Counted from the stretch's first letter, positions 18,212 to 26,688 are shown. The stretch is DNA of 64,000 bases from Candidatus Zixiibacteriota bacterium (GCA_035380245.1 DAOSXA010000003.1:558001-622000); one strand, 5' to 3'. The notes: generated from the letters alone by a model not told the origin. Translations and numbers: made by a program.

Positions 18212-19614
18212 AACGCTTGACTATTCTATTAATTTTCACCGCTTCGTTGCTGTTGTGCATGGCGGTTCAGGCGGTCGATCCGCGTGATATGAAGTTCGAA
18301 CCGCAGGAATTCACTCCTCCTCAACCGGAGCGCTGGGAGCTTGATAACGGTTTGGTCGTTTTCTTTCTCCCTAACGATGAGATCCCGATTTTTACAGCCC
18401 GCGCCCTTTTTCACGGCGGCACGATCTATGATCCAAGCGACCGGGCAGGTCTTTCTGAAGTTATGACCAGTGCCATGCGCTCTGGCGGCGCCGGCGGTCG
18501 TACTCCTGACGCAATCGATGAGGCGCTCGATTTTGTCGCTGCCGATATCAGCGCCAACGCATCATCGGATCGCCTGAGTTTCGGTATGCGTTGTCTGATA
18601 GAAGATATTGATTCGGTCTCCGTCTTGTTCGCCGACGTTCTTATGAAACCTGATTTCGATTCGACCAAGACCGCCATGGAATTGTCGAATCTGGAGAATG
18701 AAATTCTTCGCCAAAACGACAATCCTCATGCCGTAAGCCGAAGAGTGTTTTACCAGACCGTTTACAAGGATCACCCTTACGGTCGTTATGCCACATTGAA
18801 ATCAATTGCGGGAATAGGTGTCTCGGATGTTGCCTCTCAGCATGATGCGTTTATATCTCCGTCGAACTGCATCTTGTCGATTTCAGGTGCGATCTCATCC
18901 GAAAATGTCAAGCAACTCGTAGAGAAACTCTTCGGTGACTGGACCGGTCCGACAGTTGTTCCCATCACCGATTTGAAAGCTGCCGACCAATTCACTCCCG
19001 GCGTGTATTATGCGGAAAAAGACATCAATCAGGCGAATATCCGATTCGGCCATCGGTGTCTTGACGACCATAATCCCGATCGGTTCGCTTTTGATGTGAT
19101 GAACTTCGCCTTGGGCGGATCCGGTTTTACTTCCCGACTCACCAGGGAAGTTCGCACTACTCAGGGATTGGCTTACAGTGTTGGAAGCTATCTCAATAAC
19201 CGTCCTCTCGGCGGAGTGTTTTTCGGCTATTGCCAGACGCGAGCGGATCAATTATCCCAGGCACTGAACAGTATGCTTGAAATTATCCGTCAGGTACGAG
19301 ATTCGGGTATCACCCAGGAAGAACTTAGCCTGGCCAAGGAATCGATTATAAACAACTTCGTGTTTAACTTTGTCACCCCGAGTCAGATTGTCAATGCTCA
19401 GGCTGAACTCGAATTCGATGGCTTTCCCGTTGACCAGCTAAGTCGCGATCTTGAAGCCTATCGCGAAGTTACGCGGGAAGATTGCAATCGTGTCGCCCGT
19501 GAGTACTTACAGCCGGATCATGTCGCTATCGTTGTGGTAGGGCAGCGGACGATGTTCGACAAACCTCTGGAACAGTTTGGAAAAGTAATTGTTGTTCCAA
19601 TGGAGATTGAATGA
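18208..19614 (+). CDS. M16-family peptidase homologue without zinc motif (partner subunit)
   Basis: A 468-residue exported protein with signal peptide MKRLTILLIFTASLLLCMAV. It aligns in layout with the preceding gene (WELDNGLVVFFLPNDEIPIF, then ALFHGGTIYDPSDRAGLSEV), but where M16 enzymes have HxxEH this one has RAGLSEVMTSAM, so no zinc site can form. The C-terminal half keeps the R/Y-containing segment LTREVRTTQGLAYSVGSY, which in active M16 proteins contacts the substrate. This is the classic arrangement of a non-catalytic M16B subunit complementing the zinc-bearing one. The four-base overlap with the first gene supports a heterodimer. Confidence 0.9.
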   Translation: MKRLTILLIFTASLLLCMAVQAVDPRDMKFEPQEFTPPQPERWELDNGLVVFFLPNDEIPIFTARALFHGGTIYDPSDRAGLSEVMTSAMRSGGAGGRTPDAIDEALDFVAADISANASSDRLSFGMRCLIEDIDSVSVLFADVLMKPDFDSTKTAMELSNLENEILRQNDNPHAVSRRVFYQTVYKDHPYGRYATLKSIAGIGVSDVASQHDAFISPSNCILSISGAISSENVKQLVEKLFGDWTGPTVVPITDLKAADQFTPGVYYAEKDINQANIRFGHRCLDDHNPDRFAFDVMNFALGGSGFTSRLTREVRTTQGLAYSVGSYLNNRPLGGVFFGYCQTRADQLSQALNSMLEIIRQVRDSGITQEELSLAKESIINNFVFNFVTPSQIVNAQAELEFDGFPVDQLSRDLEAYREVTREDCNRVAREYLQPDHVAIVVVGQRTMFDKPLEQFGKVIVVPMEIE

Positions 19615-19638
19615 AAGCCGTTTGATTCCGTTTCTTAA

Positions 19639-19666
19639 TTGACTTCGCTCTGTTTCGATGTAAAAT
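19639..19666 (+). promoter_or_regulatory. Strong sigma-70-type promoter for the acyltransferase gene
   Basis: TTGACT (19639-19644) and TAAAAT (19661-19666) are separated by 16 bases, five of six matches each to the consensus. Transcription would begin near 19672, inside or at the edge of the inverted repeat at 19671-19700, giving an mRNA that starts with a hairpin. Confidence 0.6.
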
Positions 19667-19670
19667 AAGG

Positions 19671-19700
19671 AGGGCCGATTGTATTTAAGCAATCGGCCCT
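19671..19700 (+). other. Perfect 11-bp stem-loop at the predicted 5' end of the acyltransferase mRNA
   Basis: AGGGCCGATTG (19671-19681) and CAATCGGCCCT (19690-19700) are exact complements around an eight-base loop. No T-run follows, so it is a poor terminator for the upstream M16 genes. The AAGGAGG sequence at 19667-19673 overlaps the 5' arm. The TTG at 19708 lies seven bases after the 3' arm and the ATG at 19714 thirteen bases after it. Confidence 0.7.
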
Positions 19701-19713
19701 CAGACACTTGATT

Positions 19714-20325
19714 ATGAGACGAATAGTCAAATACACAATTTTATCGATTACATATCTCCTGGTTATTCCGGCCGGTTGGTCGGCAAAGCTGCTTTATGTG
19801 CTCTTTAAGAGCCAGATGCTTTTTCATTTCTTCGCTGAATCTTTCAGTATGATTCCCGGTTATCCGGGACAGGCTGTCCGTGTCTGTTTCTATTACCAGA
19901 CTTTGGAGCAGGCTCACCTGGATATGGTCGTGGCGTTTTTCGCAAGGTTCACCAAGATGCAGACCCGCGTGGGACACAATGTCACCATCGCCGGCCATGC
20001 CACGGTCGGTTGTGCCGATATCGGGGATAGAGCCGTAATCGGGAACAATGTCAACGTTCTTTCCGGTCGCCATCAGCATAATTTCTCCGATCCCGATACC
20101 AACGTCATGGACGGCAGCAGTTCATTTTATCGAGTCAGCATTGGCGCCGATTCGTTCATCGGTGATAAGAGTGTGGTCATGGCCGACATCGGAGAAAAGA
20201 CCATCATTGGCGCCGGCTCAATTGTCGTTAAGCCTATTCCTGATTTATGCGTAGCGGTAGGTAATCCCGCTCAGGTTATCAAGCATCGCACCGTTACGTC
20301 TGAAGTTACCAGCACTACGATCTAA
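19714..20325 (+). CDS. Hexapeptide-repeat acyltransferase (left-handed beta-helix)
   Basis: About 203 residues. The N-terminal 80 residues hold two hydrophobic stretches (YTILSITYLLVIPAGW, then a second near residue 40) that may anchor it to the membrane. From about residue 85 come hexapeptide turns (VGHNVTIAGHATVG, IGDRAVIGNNVNVLSG) followed by HQHNF, where a His is the probable catalytic base, and IGDKSVVMADIGEKTIIGAG. This fits acetyl- or acyl-transfer to a sugar, often in surface glycan decoration. The frame also allows a TTG start at 19708; I prefer the ATG, but there is no normally spaced ribosome site for either. It has its own promoter and stands alone. The substrate is unknown. Confidence 0.82.
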   Translation: MRRIVKYTILSITYLLVIPAGWSAKLLYVLFKSQMLFHFFAESFSMIPGYPGQAVRVCFYYQTLEQAHLDMVVAFFARFTKMQTRVGHNVTIAGHATVGCADIGDRAVIGNNVNVLSGRHQHNFSDPDTNVMDGSSSFYRVSIGADSFIGDKSVVMADIGEKTIIGAGSIVVKPIPDLCVAVGNPAQVIKHRTVTSEVTSTTI

Positions 20326-20360
20326 ATCCCCATTTTTCATTAAATTGACTTATGATATAT

Positions 20361-20398
20361 GCAACCTGTTGCGCAAATTTGTGCAATGATTAAACAGG
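20361..20398. promoter_or_regulatory. Nested dyad symmetry, candidate activator-binding region
   Basis: Three overlapping symmetries lie here. GCAAC-CT-GTTGC (20361-20372) is perfect. TTGCGCAAATTTGTGCAA (20369-20386) is a palindrome with one mismatched pair. CCTGTT (20365-20370) pairs with AACAGG (20393-20398). The block sits about 65-100 bases upstream of the GG-N10-GC element at 20463-20476, the usual distance for an enhancer-binding protein site before a sigma-54 promoter. Confidence 0.45.
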
Positions 20399-20461
20399 TA
20401 TGTTGCAGGTGATTTTCCTCCTGATTGTGACATTTGTTGACACATAATGACTTACGCGTTC

Positions 20462-20477
20462 TGGTCTGTTTATTGCT
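20462..20477 (+). promoter_or_regulatory. Candidate sigma-54 (-24/-12) promoter for the PEP-CTERM gene
   Basis: TGGTCTG-TTTA-TTGCT keeps the invariant GG (20463-20464) and GC (20475-20476) exactly ten bases apart, together with the TTGC of the -12 element. The -24 element matches only in TGG and the final G. It lies about 90 bases before the ATG. No good sigma-70 pair is visible in the gap. Confidence 0.4.
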
Positions 20478-20566
20478 ACATTAAAGGTGGGTTGTAGTAT
20501 GGTATTACTACGGACCAATGATGTTTGGATATTAACTACGGAATGGAAGGCTAACCAAGGATTGCT

Positions 20567-21169
20567 ATGAGAACGATTCGTATTTCATTATTCGCTGTCG
20601 CCGCACTGGCGATATTGGCGCTTTCAGCCAGCGCCGGAGTGTATGTTTACAATCCTGATCCAGTTGATTTAAACGGGCTTGACCACCATGAGTATTACCA
20701 GTGGGGTCTTAGTTGGGATCAGACCGATGAAACGGTGTACGATGTCGTTCTCACTTTTGACAACATCCGCAACTGGCAGCTCGAAGACAACCGGTTGTTC
20801 ATCCATTTGCTCGATGAAGTCCCCCTTGGTCTCAACATTGGCTGGGACAACGAAGATGGTTTGATTGACTATTTCGAAGGTCAGGGCGTGCTGATCGATG
20901 CCTGGCAGGATACTCTCAGCACCGGCTGGGATTCTCCCGGGCAGACACTTACCTACAGCCTTCGTGATCTCGGTCTACTTGATATTTTCCTGGAGTATGC
21001 CTCCAGCGGTACTTATGGTTTCGCCTTCGATCCCGACTGCCATTTCTTCAACGACGGTGTTAGTGTCACTATCATCACAGATGTTCCCGAGCCGGTAACG
21101 ATCGCTCTGTTCTCTCTCGGTTTAGTCGGTGTCGGTTATGGTGTCCATCGTCGTCGTTCCAAAAGCTGA
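20567..21169 (+). CDS. PEP-CTERM domain secreted protein
   Basis: A 200-residue protein with signal peptide (MRTIRISLFAVAALAILALS, cleaved near ASAG), a beta-rich middle of about 145 residues with many Asp and Trp, and a C-terminal tripartite signal: VPEP (173-176), a hydrophobic helix (VTIALFSLGLVGVGYGV) and a basic tail HRRRSKS. That is the PEP-CTERM sorting signal recognised by exosortase, linked by earlier work to extracellular polysaccharide producers. AAGGA lies seven bases before the ATG. No exosortase gene lies in the window, so it must be encoded elsewhere. A terminator follows directly, so the gene is a single unit. The mature function is unknown. Confidence 0.88.
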   Translation: MRTIRISLFAVAALAILALSASAGVYVYNPDPVDLNGLDHHEYYQWGLSWDQTDETVYDVVLTFDNIRNWQLEDNRLFIHLLDEVPLGLNIGWDNEDGLIDYFEGQGVLIDAWQDTLSTGWDSPGQTLTYSLRDLGLLDIFLEYASSGTYGFAFDPDCHFFNDGVSVTIITDVPEPVTIALFSLGLVGVGYGVHRRRSKS

Positions 21170-21199
21170 TAACTCTCTTCAGTCATAGCATTCTTGGAG

Positions 21200-21224
21200 A
21201 CCGGCTCCCCATAAAGGAGCCGGT
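21200..21224 (+). terminator. Rho-independent terminator after the PEP-CTERM gene
   Basis: ACCGGCTCC (21200-21208) and GGAGCCGGT (21216-21224) form a perfect nine-pair stem with a seven-base loop, followed by TCTCTTTAT. Confidence 0.8.
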
Positions 21225-21331
21225 TCTCTTTATGGTATGACAGAAATTCCTGATATTACTTGACTTTGTTCCTATTTCGCCGGTTTCTGTAAGTTTGATC
21301 ATAATCGTTTACTTGAACACAGGAGTTTGTT

Positions 21332-21766
21332 ATGGCCACGGCCGAATCGGGCGATAAAGTAAAAGTTCATTATTCAGGAAAGCTGCAGGATGGAACGATC
21401 TTCGACAGTTCCGTCGACCGTGAGCCTCTGGAATTCATGTTGGGACAGGGACAGGTGATCCCGGGTTTCGATCAGGGCATCATGGGGATGGCGTCCGGTG
21501 AAAAGAAGGAACTCTCAATACCGGCGGATCAGGCTTATGGCCCGCGTCGTGATGAACTGATCGCACAAGTGAATCGCTCTGTTTTCCCGAACGAAATCGA
21601 GCCGGAAATCGGTAAGGTATTACAGATGGAGACCAAAGAAGGCCAGACGATCAACGTTCAGGTGACGGCTATCGAAGGCGACAACGTTACCCTTGATGCC
21701 AACCACCCCCTGGCCGGTAAAGACCTGTTTTTTGAAATAGAACTGGTTGAAATTACCAAGCCATAA
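21332..21766 (+). CDS. FKBP-type peptidyl-prolyl isomerase, SlyD-like
   Basis: A 144-residue protein starting VKVHYSGKLQDGTIFDSS after a short lead, the first strand and flap of FKBP domains. IPGFDQGIMGM forms the conserved core. The insert-in-flap region (about residues 73-125) carries YGPRRDELI and the long SlyD-type insertion, so chaperone activity is likely besides proline isomerisation. The His/Cys-rich metal-binding tail of E. coli SlyD is absent; the protein ends soon after FEIELVEI. No signal peptide is present, so it is cytoplasmic. AGGAG precedes the ATG by eight bases. It stands alone before the long secreted-protein gene. Confidence 0.92.
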   Translation: MATAESGDKVKVHYSGKLQDGTIFDSSVDREPLEFMLGQGQVIPGFDQGIMGMASGEKKELSIPADQAYGPRRDELIAQVNRSVFPNEIEPEIGKVLQMETKEGQTINVQVTAIEGDNVTLDANHPLAGKDLFFEIELVEITKP

Positions 21767-21805
21767 CCGTAACTCGGTTTTGATTCTCTCGCCGTCTTAC
21801 AGGTG

Positions 21806-24388
21806 ATGGAGTTGAAATCGCATTCTTATATTATCATCGTTGCCTTGACCGTATGTCTTGGTCTTGGTGGATCGGTTGCCGCTCAAATGCGGCTCCCGAT
21901 TGATCCGGGACTGAAATCAGGTCCGTCAATGCTGAGTGTCAGCCCGGCATATTGTCTGGCCGCACACCGGGTAGGCAAAATCGAACTGGCCGTGGCCAAC
22001 AACGGAACCTTCGGTGTCGAATACCATCACGGTTCCAAAGTTGATTGCTTCACCGGGCAGGAGATAGCAGCTTCCTGCCAGTATCCCAAGAACTCCAATG
22101 TTGTCTATTTATTCGGCGGAGCGTTCTGGATTGGCGCCGTGGTAGGCCGGGATACCCTCGTATCGGTCGGCGCCGATGGTTGGCAACTCGCTTACGAGAT
22201 GTATCCCGACGAGGCACCGTTCGGCGAGATGATATATCGCTCCATCAAAGATCCGGAGTCGCCTCGCTATGTCGATGCCGTTTCCGAAGAAGATTATATC
22301 GCCGTATATACCGATACCCTGACCGATGGTGTTCCCGCGGATTTTTTCGGTCGTCCCCATCAACCGCTCTATGTTGAAGTAACGCAGTCCTCTTATGCCT
22401 GGAGTTACTCTTACGCTGAGGATTTTGTTCTGTTCGATTATAAGATCAGGAACATCGGCGTAGAGCGATTGCGGGAAGTCTATATGGGAGTTTATGTCGA
22501 TTGCATGGTGTGTTATGACTGCATGGGAACCAGCAGCGGTTACACCGACGACCATAGTGGTTTTCTGCATACCTATCCAGCCAAGCGGGGCACCTGTGAG
22601 TATCTTGATACGGTCTCGATTGCCTGGATTGCCGACAACGACGGTGATCTCACGCGTGTTTTCGACGACGGCAGCATGCATCCCTGTCCCAATGTAACCG
22701 CTACCCGTATCGTACGCACACCGGCCGAGTCGCTCGATGTCAGTTTCAATTGGTGGATAGGTAACGGCAACGCCGCGCTCGATTTCGGCCCGCGTGAGAG
22801 GGCGGGAGTAGGGCGACGTAAAGATGCCTGGCGTGATTTCCGGACGGGCGGACTAGGCACTCCTGAAGGGGACGGCAACAAATACTATCAACTCAGCAAT
22901 CGTGAGTTCGACTACAACCAGGTTTTTACGGCTTCGATTCAGCCGAACGATACCTTATGGATGTACCCCGATCAGGATCAGGCGGCTGATTTCGCGGACG
23001 GTTACGATGCCCGCTATTTGCTTTCGTTCGGACCGTTCGAGATCGAACCGGGGCAGACTCTGCCGATTTCTTTCGCTTACGTCGCCGGAGAGAATCTTCA
23101 CACTATACCCGACAATGCCGAACGTTTCCTGCCGCAAGCCCCCGAGAGCTATTTAGCCAATCTGGATTTCAGTGATCTGGCTACAAACGCTCAGTGGGCT
23201 TCCTGGATTTACGACAATCCGGGGGTCGATAGCGATGGTGACGGAGACAGCGGCAGTCTCCGCATTTGTTGCGACAGCTCCTTAGGAGAAGGGCCGGTCT
23301 GTGATACCTTCTGGTATGAAGGAGACGGAATCCCTGATTTCCGCGGAGCCGCGCCGCCGCCTGCGCCTAAGTTCTGGGTGGAACGCCCCGAGGCAGGCGT
23401 GTTGCGGGTTCGATTCAACGGTTTCAATTCAGAGACCACGCGCGATGTTTTCTCAGGGGAGATGGATTTCGAAGGATATCGCATCTACATGGCGCGTGAC
23501 GTGCGGGCGACGTCGTACTCGGTTGTGGCTTCCTATGATCGTGAGGATTACAATAAGTTCGTTTACGTTGCCTCTGAAAATGCTTATCAGCTCCTCGAAC
23601 ACCCCTTCACCATCGATGAACTCCGTTGTTTGTATGGGGAGTCCTGTTACGACAGCACGTTTGACCCGTTGTCCTATCGTATTTCTCGTCCATACGTGCA
23701 CCCTAATTTCCCGGAGTCACTTTTCTATTTCACGCCGCAGGATTACAATGTCTCGGAACCGGGAATAACAACGGATATTGTGAAGGTCTATGCTAAGATC
23801 GATGAGCCCACCGTAGACAATCCGGCTCAAGCAGACTCCAATGAGTTGACCGATGACGGCTACTTTAAATACTATGAGTACGAATTCTATATCCGTGATT
23901 ACCTGCCGACTGTCCCGTATCTGATCAATGTTACAGCTTTCGATTATGGCTCACCCGAGTCGGGATTGGCATCGCTGGAGACTTCGGTGACGGACGGCGC
24001 TGTTTCGGTTATGCCCTATGCTTCTTACGATTCGGTAGTATCACAGGGACTTGAAGTGTACGTTTATCCCAACCCGTACCGGTCCGATGGAGACTATCGC
24101 AGCCGTGGCTTCGAGGGTCGAGTCGCAACCGATCGCCCTTCCGATCGCACACGCGAAATCCACTTCGCAAATTTACCTCCCCGCTGTACGATCAGAATTT
24201 TCTCGCTGGACGGCGATCTGGTTCGTCAGATAGACCATGATGTTTCTGTCGGAGAGGGACACGATACTCACGCTGTGTGGAACCTGATTACCCGTAACAC
24301 GCAGTTGGCCGTCTCCGGTCTTTACTATTGGACTGTGGAGGCGGAGAACGGGGAGACTCAGATCGGCAAGCTCGTGCTGATTATGTGA
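21806..24388 (+). CDS. Long secreted protein with C-terminal YPNPYR-type sorting domain
   Basis: About 860 residues with a signal peptide (YIIIVALTVCLGLGGSVAAQ). The N-terminal domain has NNGTFGVEYHHGS, SCQYPKNSNVVYLFGGAFWI and LVSVGADGWQ, a pattern I recall in large secreted proteins of FCB candidate phyla but without a known function. The middle has many Cys and Asp residues, including CMVCYDCMG and a DSDGDGDSG calcium-type loop near residue 475. The end starts VYVYPNPYRSDGDYRSRGF and closes with ETQIGKLVLIM, a variant of the T9SS type A domain. A GTG at 21803 is directly adjacent to the ATG used here; neither has a strong ribosome site. A bidirectional terminator follows. Confidence 0.75.
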   Translation: MELKSHSYIIIVALTVCLGLGGSVAAQMRLPIDPGLKSGPSMLSVSPAYCLAAHRVGKIELAVANNGTFGVEYHHGSKVDCFTGQEIAASCQYPKNSNVVYLFGGAFWIGAVVGRDTLVSVGADGWQLAYEMYPDEAPFGEMIYRSIKDPESPRYVDAVSEEDYIAVYTDTLTDGVPADFFGRPHQPLYVEVTQSSYAWSYSYAEDFVLFDYKIRNIGVERLREVYMGVYVDCMVCYDCMGTSSGYTDDHSGFLHTYPAKRGTCEYLDTVSIAWIADNDGDLTRVFDDGSMHPCPNVTATRIVRTPAESLDVSFNWWIGNGNAALDFGPRERAGVGRRKDAWRDFRTGGLGTPEGDGNKYYQLSNREFDYNQVFTASIQPNDTLWMYPDQDQAADFADGYDARYLLSFGPFEIEPGQTLPISFAYVAGENLHTIPDNAERFLPQAPESYLANLDFSDLATNAQWASWIYDNPGVDSDGDGDSGSLRICCDSSLGEGPVCDTFWYEGDGIPDFRGAAPPPAPKFWVERPEAGVLRVRFNGFNSETTRDVFSGEMDFEGYRIYMARDVRATSYSVVASYDREDYNKFVYVASENAYQLLEHPFTIDELRCLYGESCYDSTFDPLSYRISRPYVHPNFPESLFYFTPQDYNVSEPGITTDIVKVYAKIDEPTVDNPAQADSNELTDDGYFKYYEYEFYIRDYLPTVPYLINVTAFDYGSPESGLASLETSVTDGAVSVMPYASYDSVVSQGLEVYVYPNPYRSDGDYRSRGFEGRVATDRPSDRTREIHFANLPPRCTIRIFSLDGDLVRQIDHDVSVGEGHDTHAVWNLITRNTQLAVSGLYYWTVEAENGETQIGKLVLIM

Positions 24389-24473
24389 GCCGTGACTACG
24401 GTCTTTACTTCATCGCAGATTTGAGGGGCATCCAATCGGTTTTGTTTTATCTTCATTTCGGTTCAATCAAAAA

Positions 24474-24500
24474 AAAGGCCGTCCCCGGGGATCGGCCTTT
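24474..24500. terminator. Bidirectional terminator between convergent genes
   Basis: AAAGGCCG (24474-24481) and CGGCCTTT (24493-24500) form a perfect stem. An A-run on the left and T-rich DNA on the right allow termination of both the secreted-protein gene (plus) and the chemoreceptor gene (minus). Confidence 0.85.
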
Positions 24501-24522
24501 GCTTTCTACGATGTTTTTACAT

Positions 24523-26397
24523 TCAAGCGACGGGTACGTTATTGACGGCATCAGTGACTTTTAGACGAAAAGGCTCATTCATCGATTCGTAAGCATCGGG
24601 TCCATCTTCGTCGACTTGAAACCGATTGATCATTTCCATGAAGATCGCTGAGTTGGTTTTCAACAGATCGGCAATATGGGTCAGGCTGGCCAGAGCTGTT
24701 TCGATCTCACTGGTCGTATCGGCTGTTCCTGATACCGTCCGAGCGATTCCATCAGCACCACTGGATGTCTCCGCTACGAAACGGGCGACTTCTATTGTAC
24801 CGTTGGACAACTCCTTAACGCTGGTCGATACCGATTCAGCGCTAACGGCAGAACTAGCGATGGCTTCGGATATCTCTTTCACGGCCTCCGATTGCTGATC
24901 GATTGCCATGGCTACTTCCGCCGATATTGATCTGATGTCATTGGTAACTTCCAGGATAGCCGCGATGGCGCTTACCACATGAGCAGTGTCCTGTTGCATC
25001 GTACTGACTTGTTCGGTAATCTCAGCGGTGGCCTTGGCTGTCTGTTTGGCCAGTTCTTTAACCTCATTTGCAACAACCGCAAAACCGCGACCGGCTTCAC
25101 CGGCCGAGGCCGCTTCGATGGCAGCATTAAGAGCCAGGAGGTTGGTCTGGTCGGCTATGTCAGTGATTGAACTGACGATTTGTCCCACTTTCATGGCATT
25201 GGCCGCCAATGCGTCCATTTTATCTTTGGCCGCTCGGGCAGTGGTATCCGCCGATTCGGCGATCAAAGCGGTTTGTTCCGAGCCACTGGTAACGCCGCTG
25301 AAGTTTTCATGCATTTGAATGATTGCCGATGAAACGCTGCCGACTGAATGAGACATTTCTTCAGCAGCATCAGACATAGTCTTGATGTTCGTTGACATCT
25401 CTTCGACCGCTGCCGCCACCGTACTCATGTTGTTGCTTATTTGTTCTGAGCTTTGTGCAGACAATAAAATGTCATTACTGACTTTATGAGACCCCTTCAT
25501 GATTTCGGCTGCAGCGTCATCGATCTTGGTTGAAATCTCGACCAGGCTCCGCGTATCATGTTTGATGGCACGGATGACACGGCTCGTCGTTTCCAGAGCC
25601 TGCTGAAAACCATGAGCAAGTATGTCATTCTTGCTGCGCGGGATGACCTTGATTGTCAGGTCATTATTCGATATTCTATCCGCCAATTCCGAGAGATGTT
25701 GATAATAAGCGATTACTCGGCGGAACGATTCGGCCAAATCGCCGATTTCGTCGTTTGATTTGATATCAATATCTCGGTTAATATCACCGACCGCGATGCG
25801 TTGGGCTGCTTCGGCCATTTGTTTTAACGGATCGGCGACTCTTCGTCCCACGAACCAGGTAAGCCCTATCAGTCCGGCGACAACCAGGAAGGCCAGAATC
25901 GTATCGTATACCATCCGTGCCGTCACCACATTCGTAAAACTCTCCTTGGAAAAGGCCAGGGCTACCGTACCCAGACGTTCATGGGACGGACTGAAAATAG
26001 GCGCCCATACCTCATAAGAACCGTCAAGGTTATACCCGGTTAGAACTGGTCGTGAGGGAGGGAGCGACACCGGTGATTCTCTTGTGTTCATGGCCGCCAT
26101 AAGATCGTTGTCTCGGTTGTAAACCCACATGTTTGAGATCATCTGGCCTTTTTCATCGTCGGTAGCTTGTGCCACCATGTCTACGATAGCCCGGCTGCCA
26201 TTGTCAGGTTCAGATGATAATGCCGAAGCAAGTTGTTGGGCCAGTAACTCCGCCATGAAATGGGATTCAGTTGTCATCATCTGAGTCCCCAGATACAGTC
26301 CCTGCCAGGGACCATAGATAGTTACAAGCAGAGTAATCACGACTCCGGGTGTCAGCACCAACGCCAGGAGTTTTGTCTTGATAGAAATTCTTGTCAT
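24523..26397 (-). CDS. Methyl-accepting chemotaxis protein
   Basis: A 624-residue receptor. TM1 (about 10-32) is followed by a periplasmic sensor region of about 135 residues, TM2 (about 168-190), a HAMP domain (RRVADPLKQMAEAAQRIAVG) and the long cytoplasmic coiled coil. The signalling hairpin tip is clear: TDIADQTNLLALNAAIEAAS followed by AGRGFAVVANEVKELA. The sensor domain is short and may be Cache- or 4-helix-like; I cannot tell which. The C-terminus lacks an NWETF-like CheR docking pentapeptide. No che genes are nearby, so it is an orphan receptor. Given the pilus genes in the window it could feed either flagellar or pilus-based motility; that is inference. Confidence 0.95.
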   Translation of the reverse strand: MTRISIKTKLLALVLTPGVVITLLVTIYGPWQGLYLGTQMMTTESHFMAELLAQQLASALSSEPDNGSRAIVDMVAQATDDEKGQMISNMWVYNRDNDLMAAMNTRESPVSLPPSRPVLTGYNLDGSYEVWAPIFSPSHERLGTVALAFSKESFTNVVTARMVYDTILAFLVVAGLIGLTWFVGRRVADPLKQMAEAAQRIAVGDINRDIDIKSNDEIGDLAESFRRVIAYYQHLSELADRISNNDLTIKVIPRSKNDILAHGFQQALETTSRVIRAIKHDTRSLVEISTKIDDAAAEIMKGSHKVSNDILLSAQSSEQISNNMSTVAAAVEEMSTNIKTMSDAAEEMSHSVGSVSSAIIQMHENFSGVTSGSEQTALIAESADTTARAAKDKMDALAANAMKVGQIVSSITDIADQTNLLALNAAIEAASAGEAGRGFAVVANEVKELAKQTAKATAEITEQVSTMQQDTAHVVSAIAAILEVTNDIRSISAEVAMAIDQQSEAVKEISEAIASSAVSAESVSTSVKELSNGTIEVARFVAETSSGADGIARTVSGTADTTSEIETALASLTHIADLLKTNSAIFMEMINRFQVDEDGPDAYESMNEPFRLKVTDAVNNVPVA

Positions 26398-26688
26398 TTC
26401 ACCGCCCCAGTTTTCGTTCAGGCGCCACGACCATGTGCGATCACGGCTCCTCTGAACTAAATTTCGGACGAATCAGACTATTTCTTTAGAGGTCAGCCTT
26501 GTCGGGAAAGAGGAGAAACTCTCTTATGAAGAGGTTTGTAAGAAAACCTCTTCGCCGTCTGAGCGAGTCCCTATATCGGGGGAGACGAACTTTAACCTGA
26601 AGCGGCAGATAGACATATCTACGATTACAAAATGTCCGTACTGCCGTTGATCAGGGTGTCCGTTTATGGTACGCTTAAGGGGGATATC
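26398..26688. other. Intergenic region upstream of the chemoreceptor, with a 10-bp hairpin
   Basis: The gap holds one strong inverted repeat: GAAGAGGTTT (26528-26537) and AAACCTCTTC (26544-26553) around a six-base loop, about 130 bases upstream of the chemoreceptor start. It could be a leader hairpin of the receptor mRNA or the terminator of the zinc-ribbon gene, which ends at 26689 on the same strand. A T-run on the reading strand is lacking. I see no known riboswitch signature and no gene. Confidence 0.55.

Noticed and set aside
26440..26620. Riboswitch (c-di-GMP type) before the chemoreceptor
   Set aside because: A 10-bp hairpin is present, but none of the conserved GEMM or c-di-GMP-II sequence blocks could be found on the minus strand.
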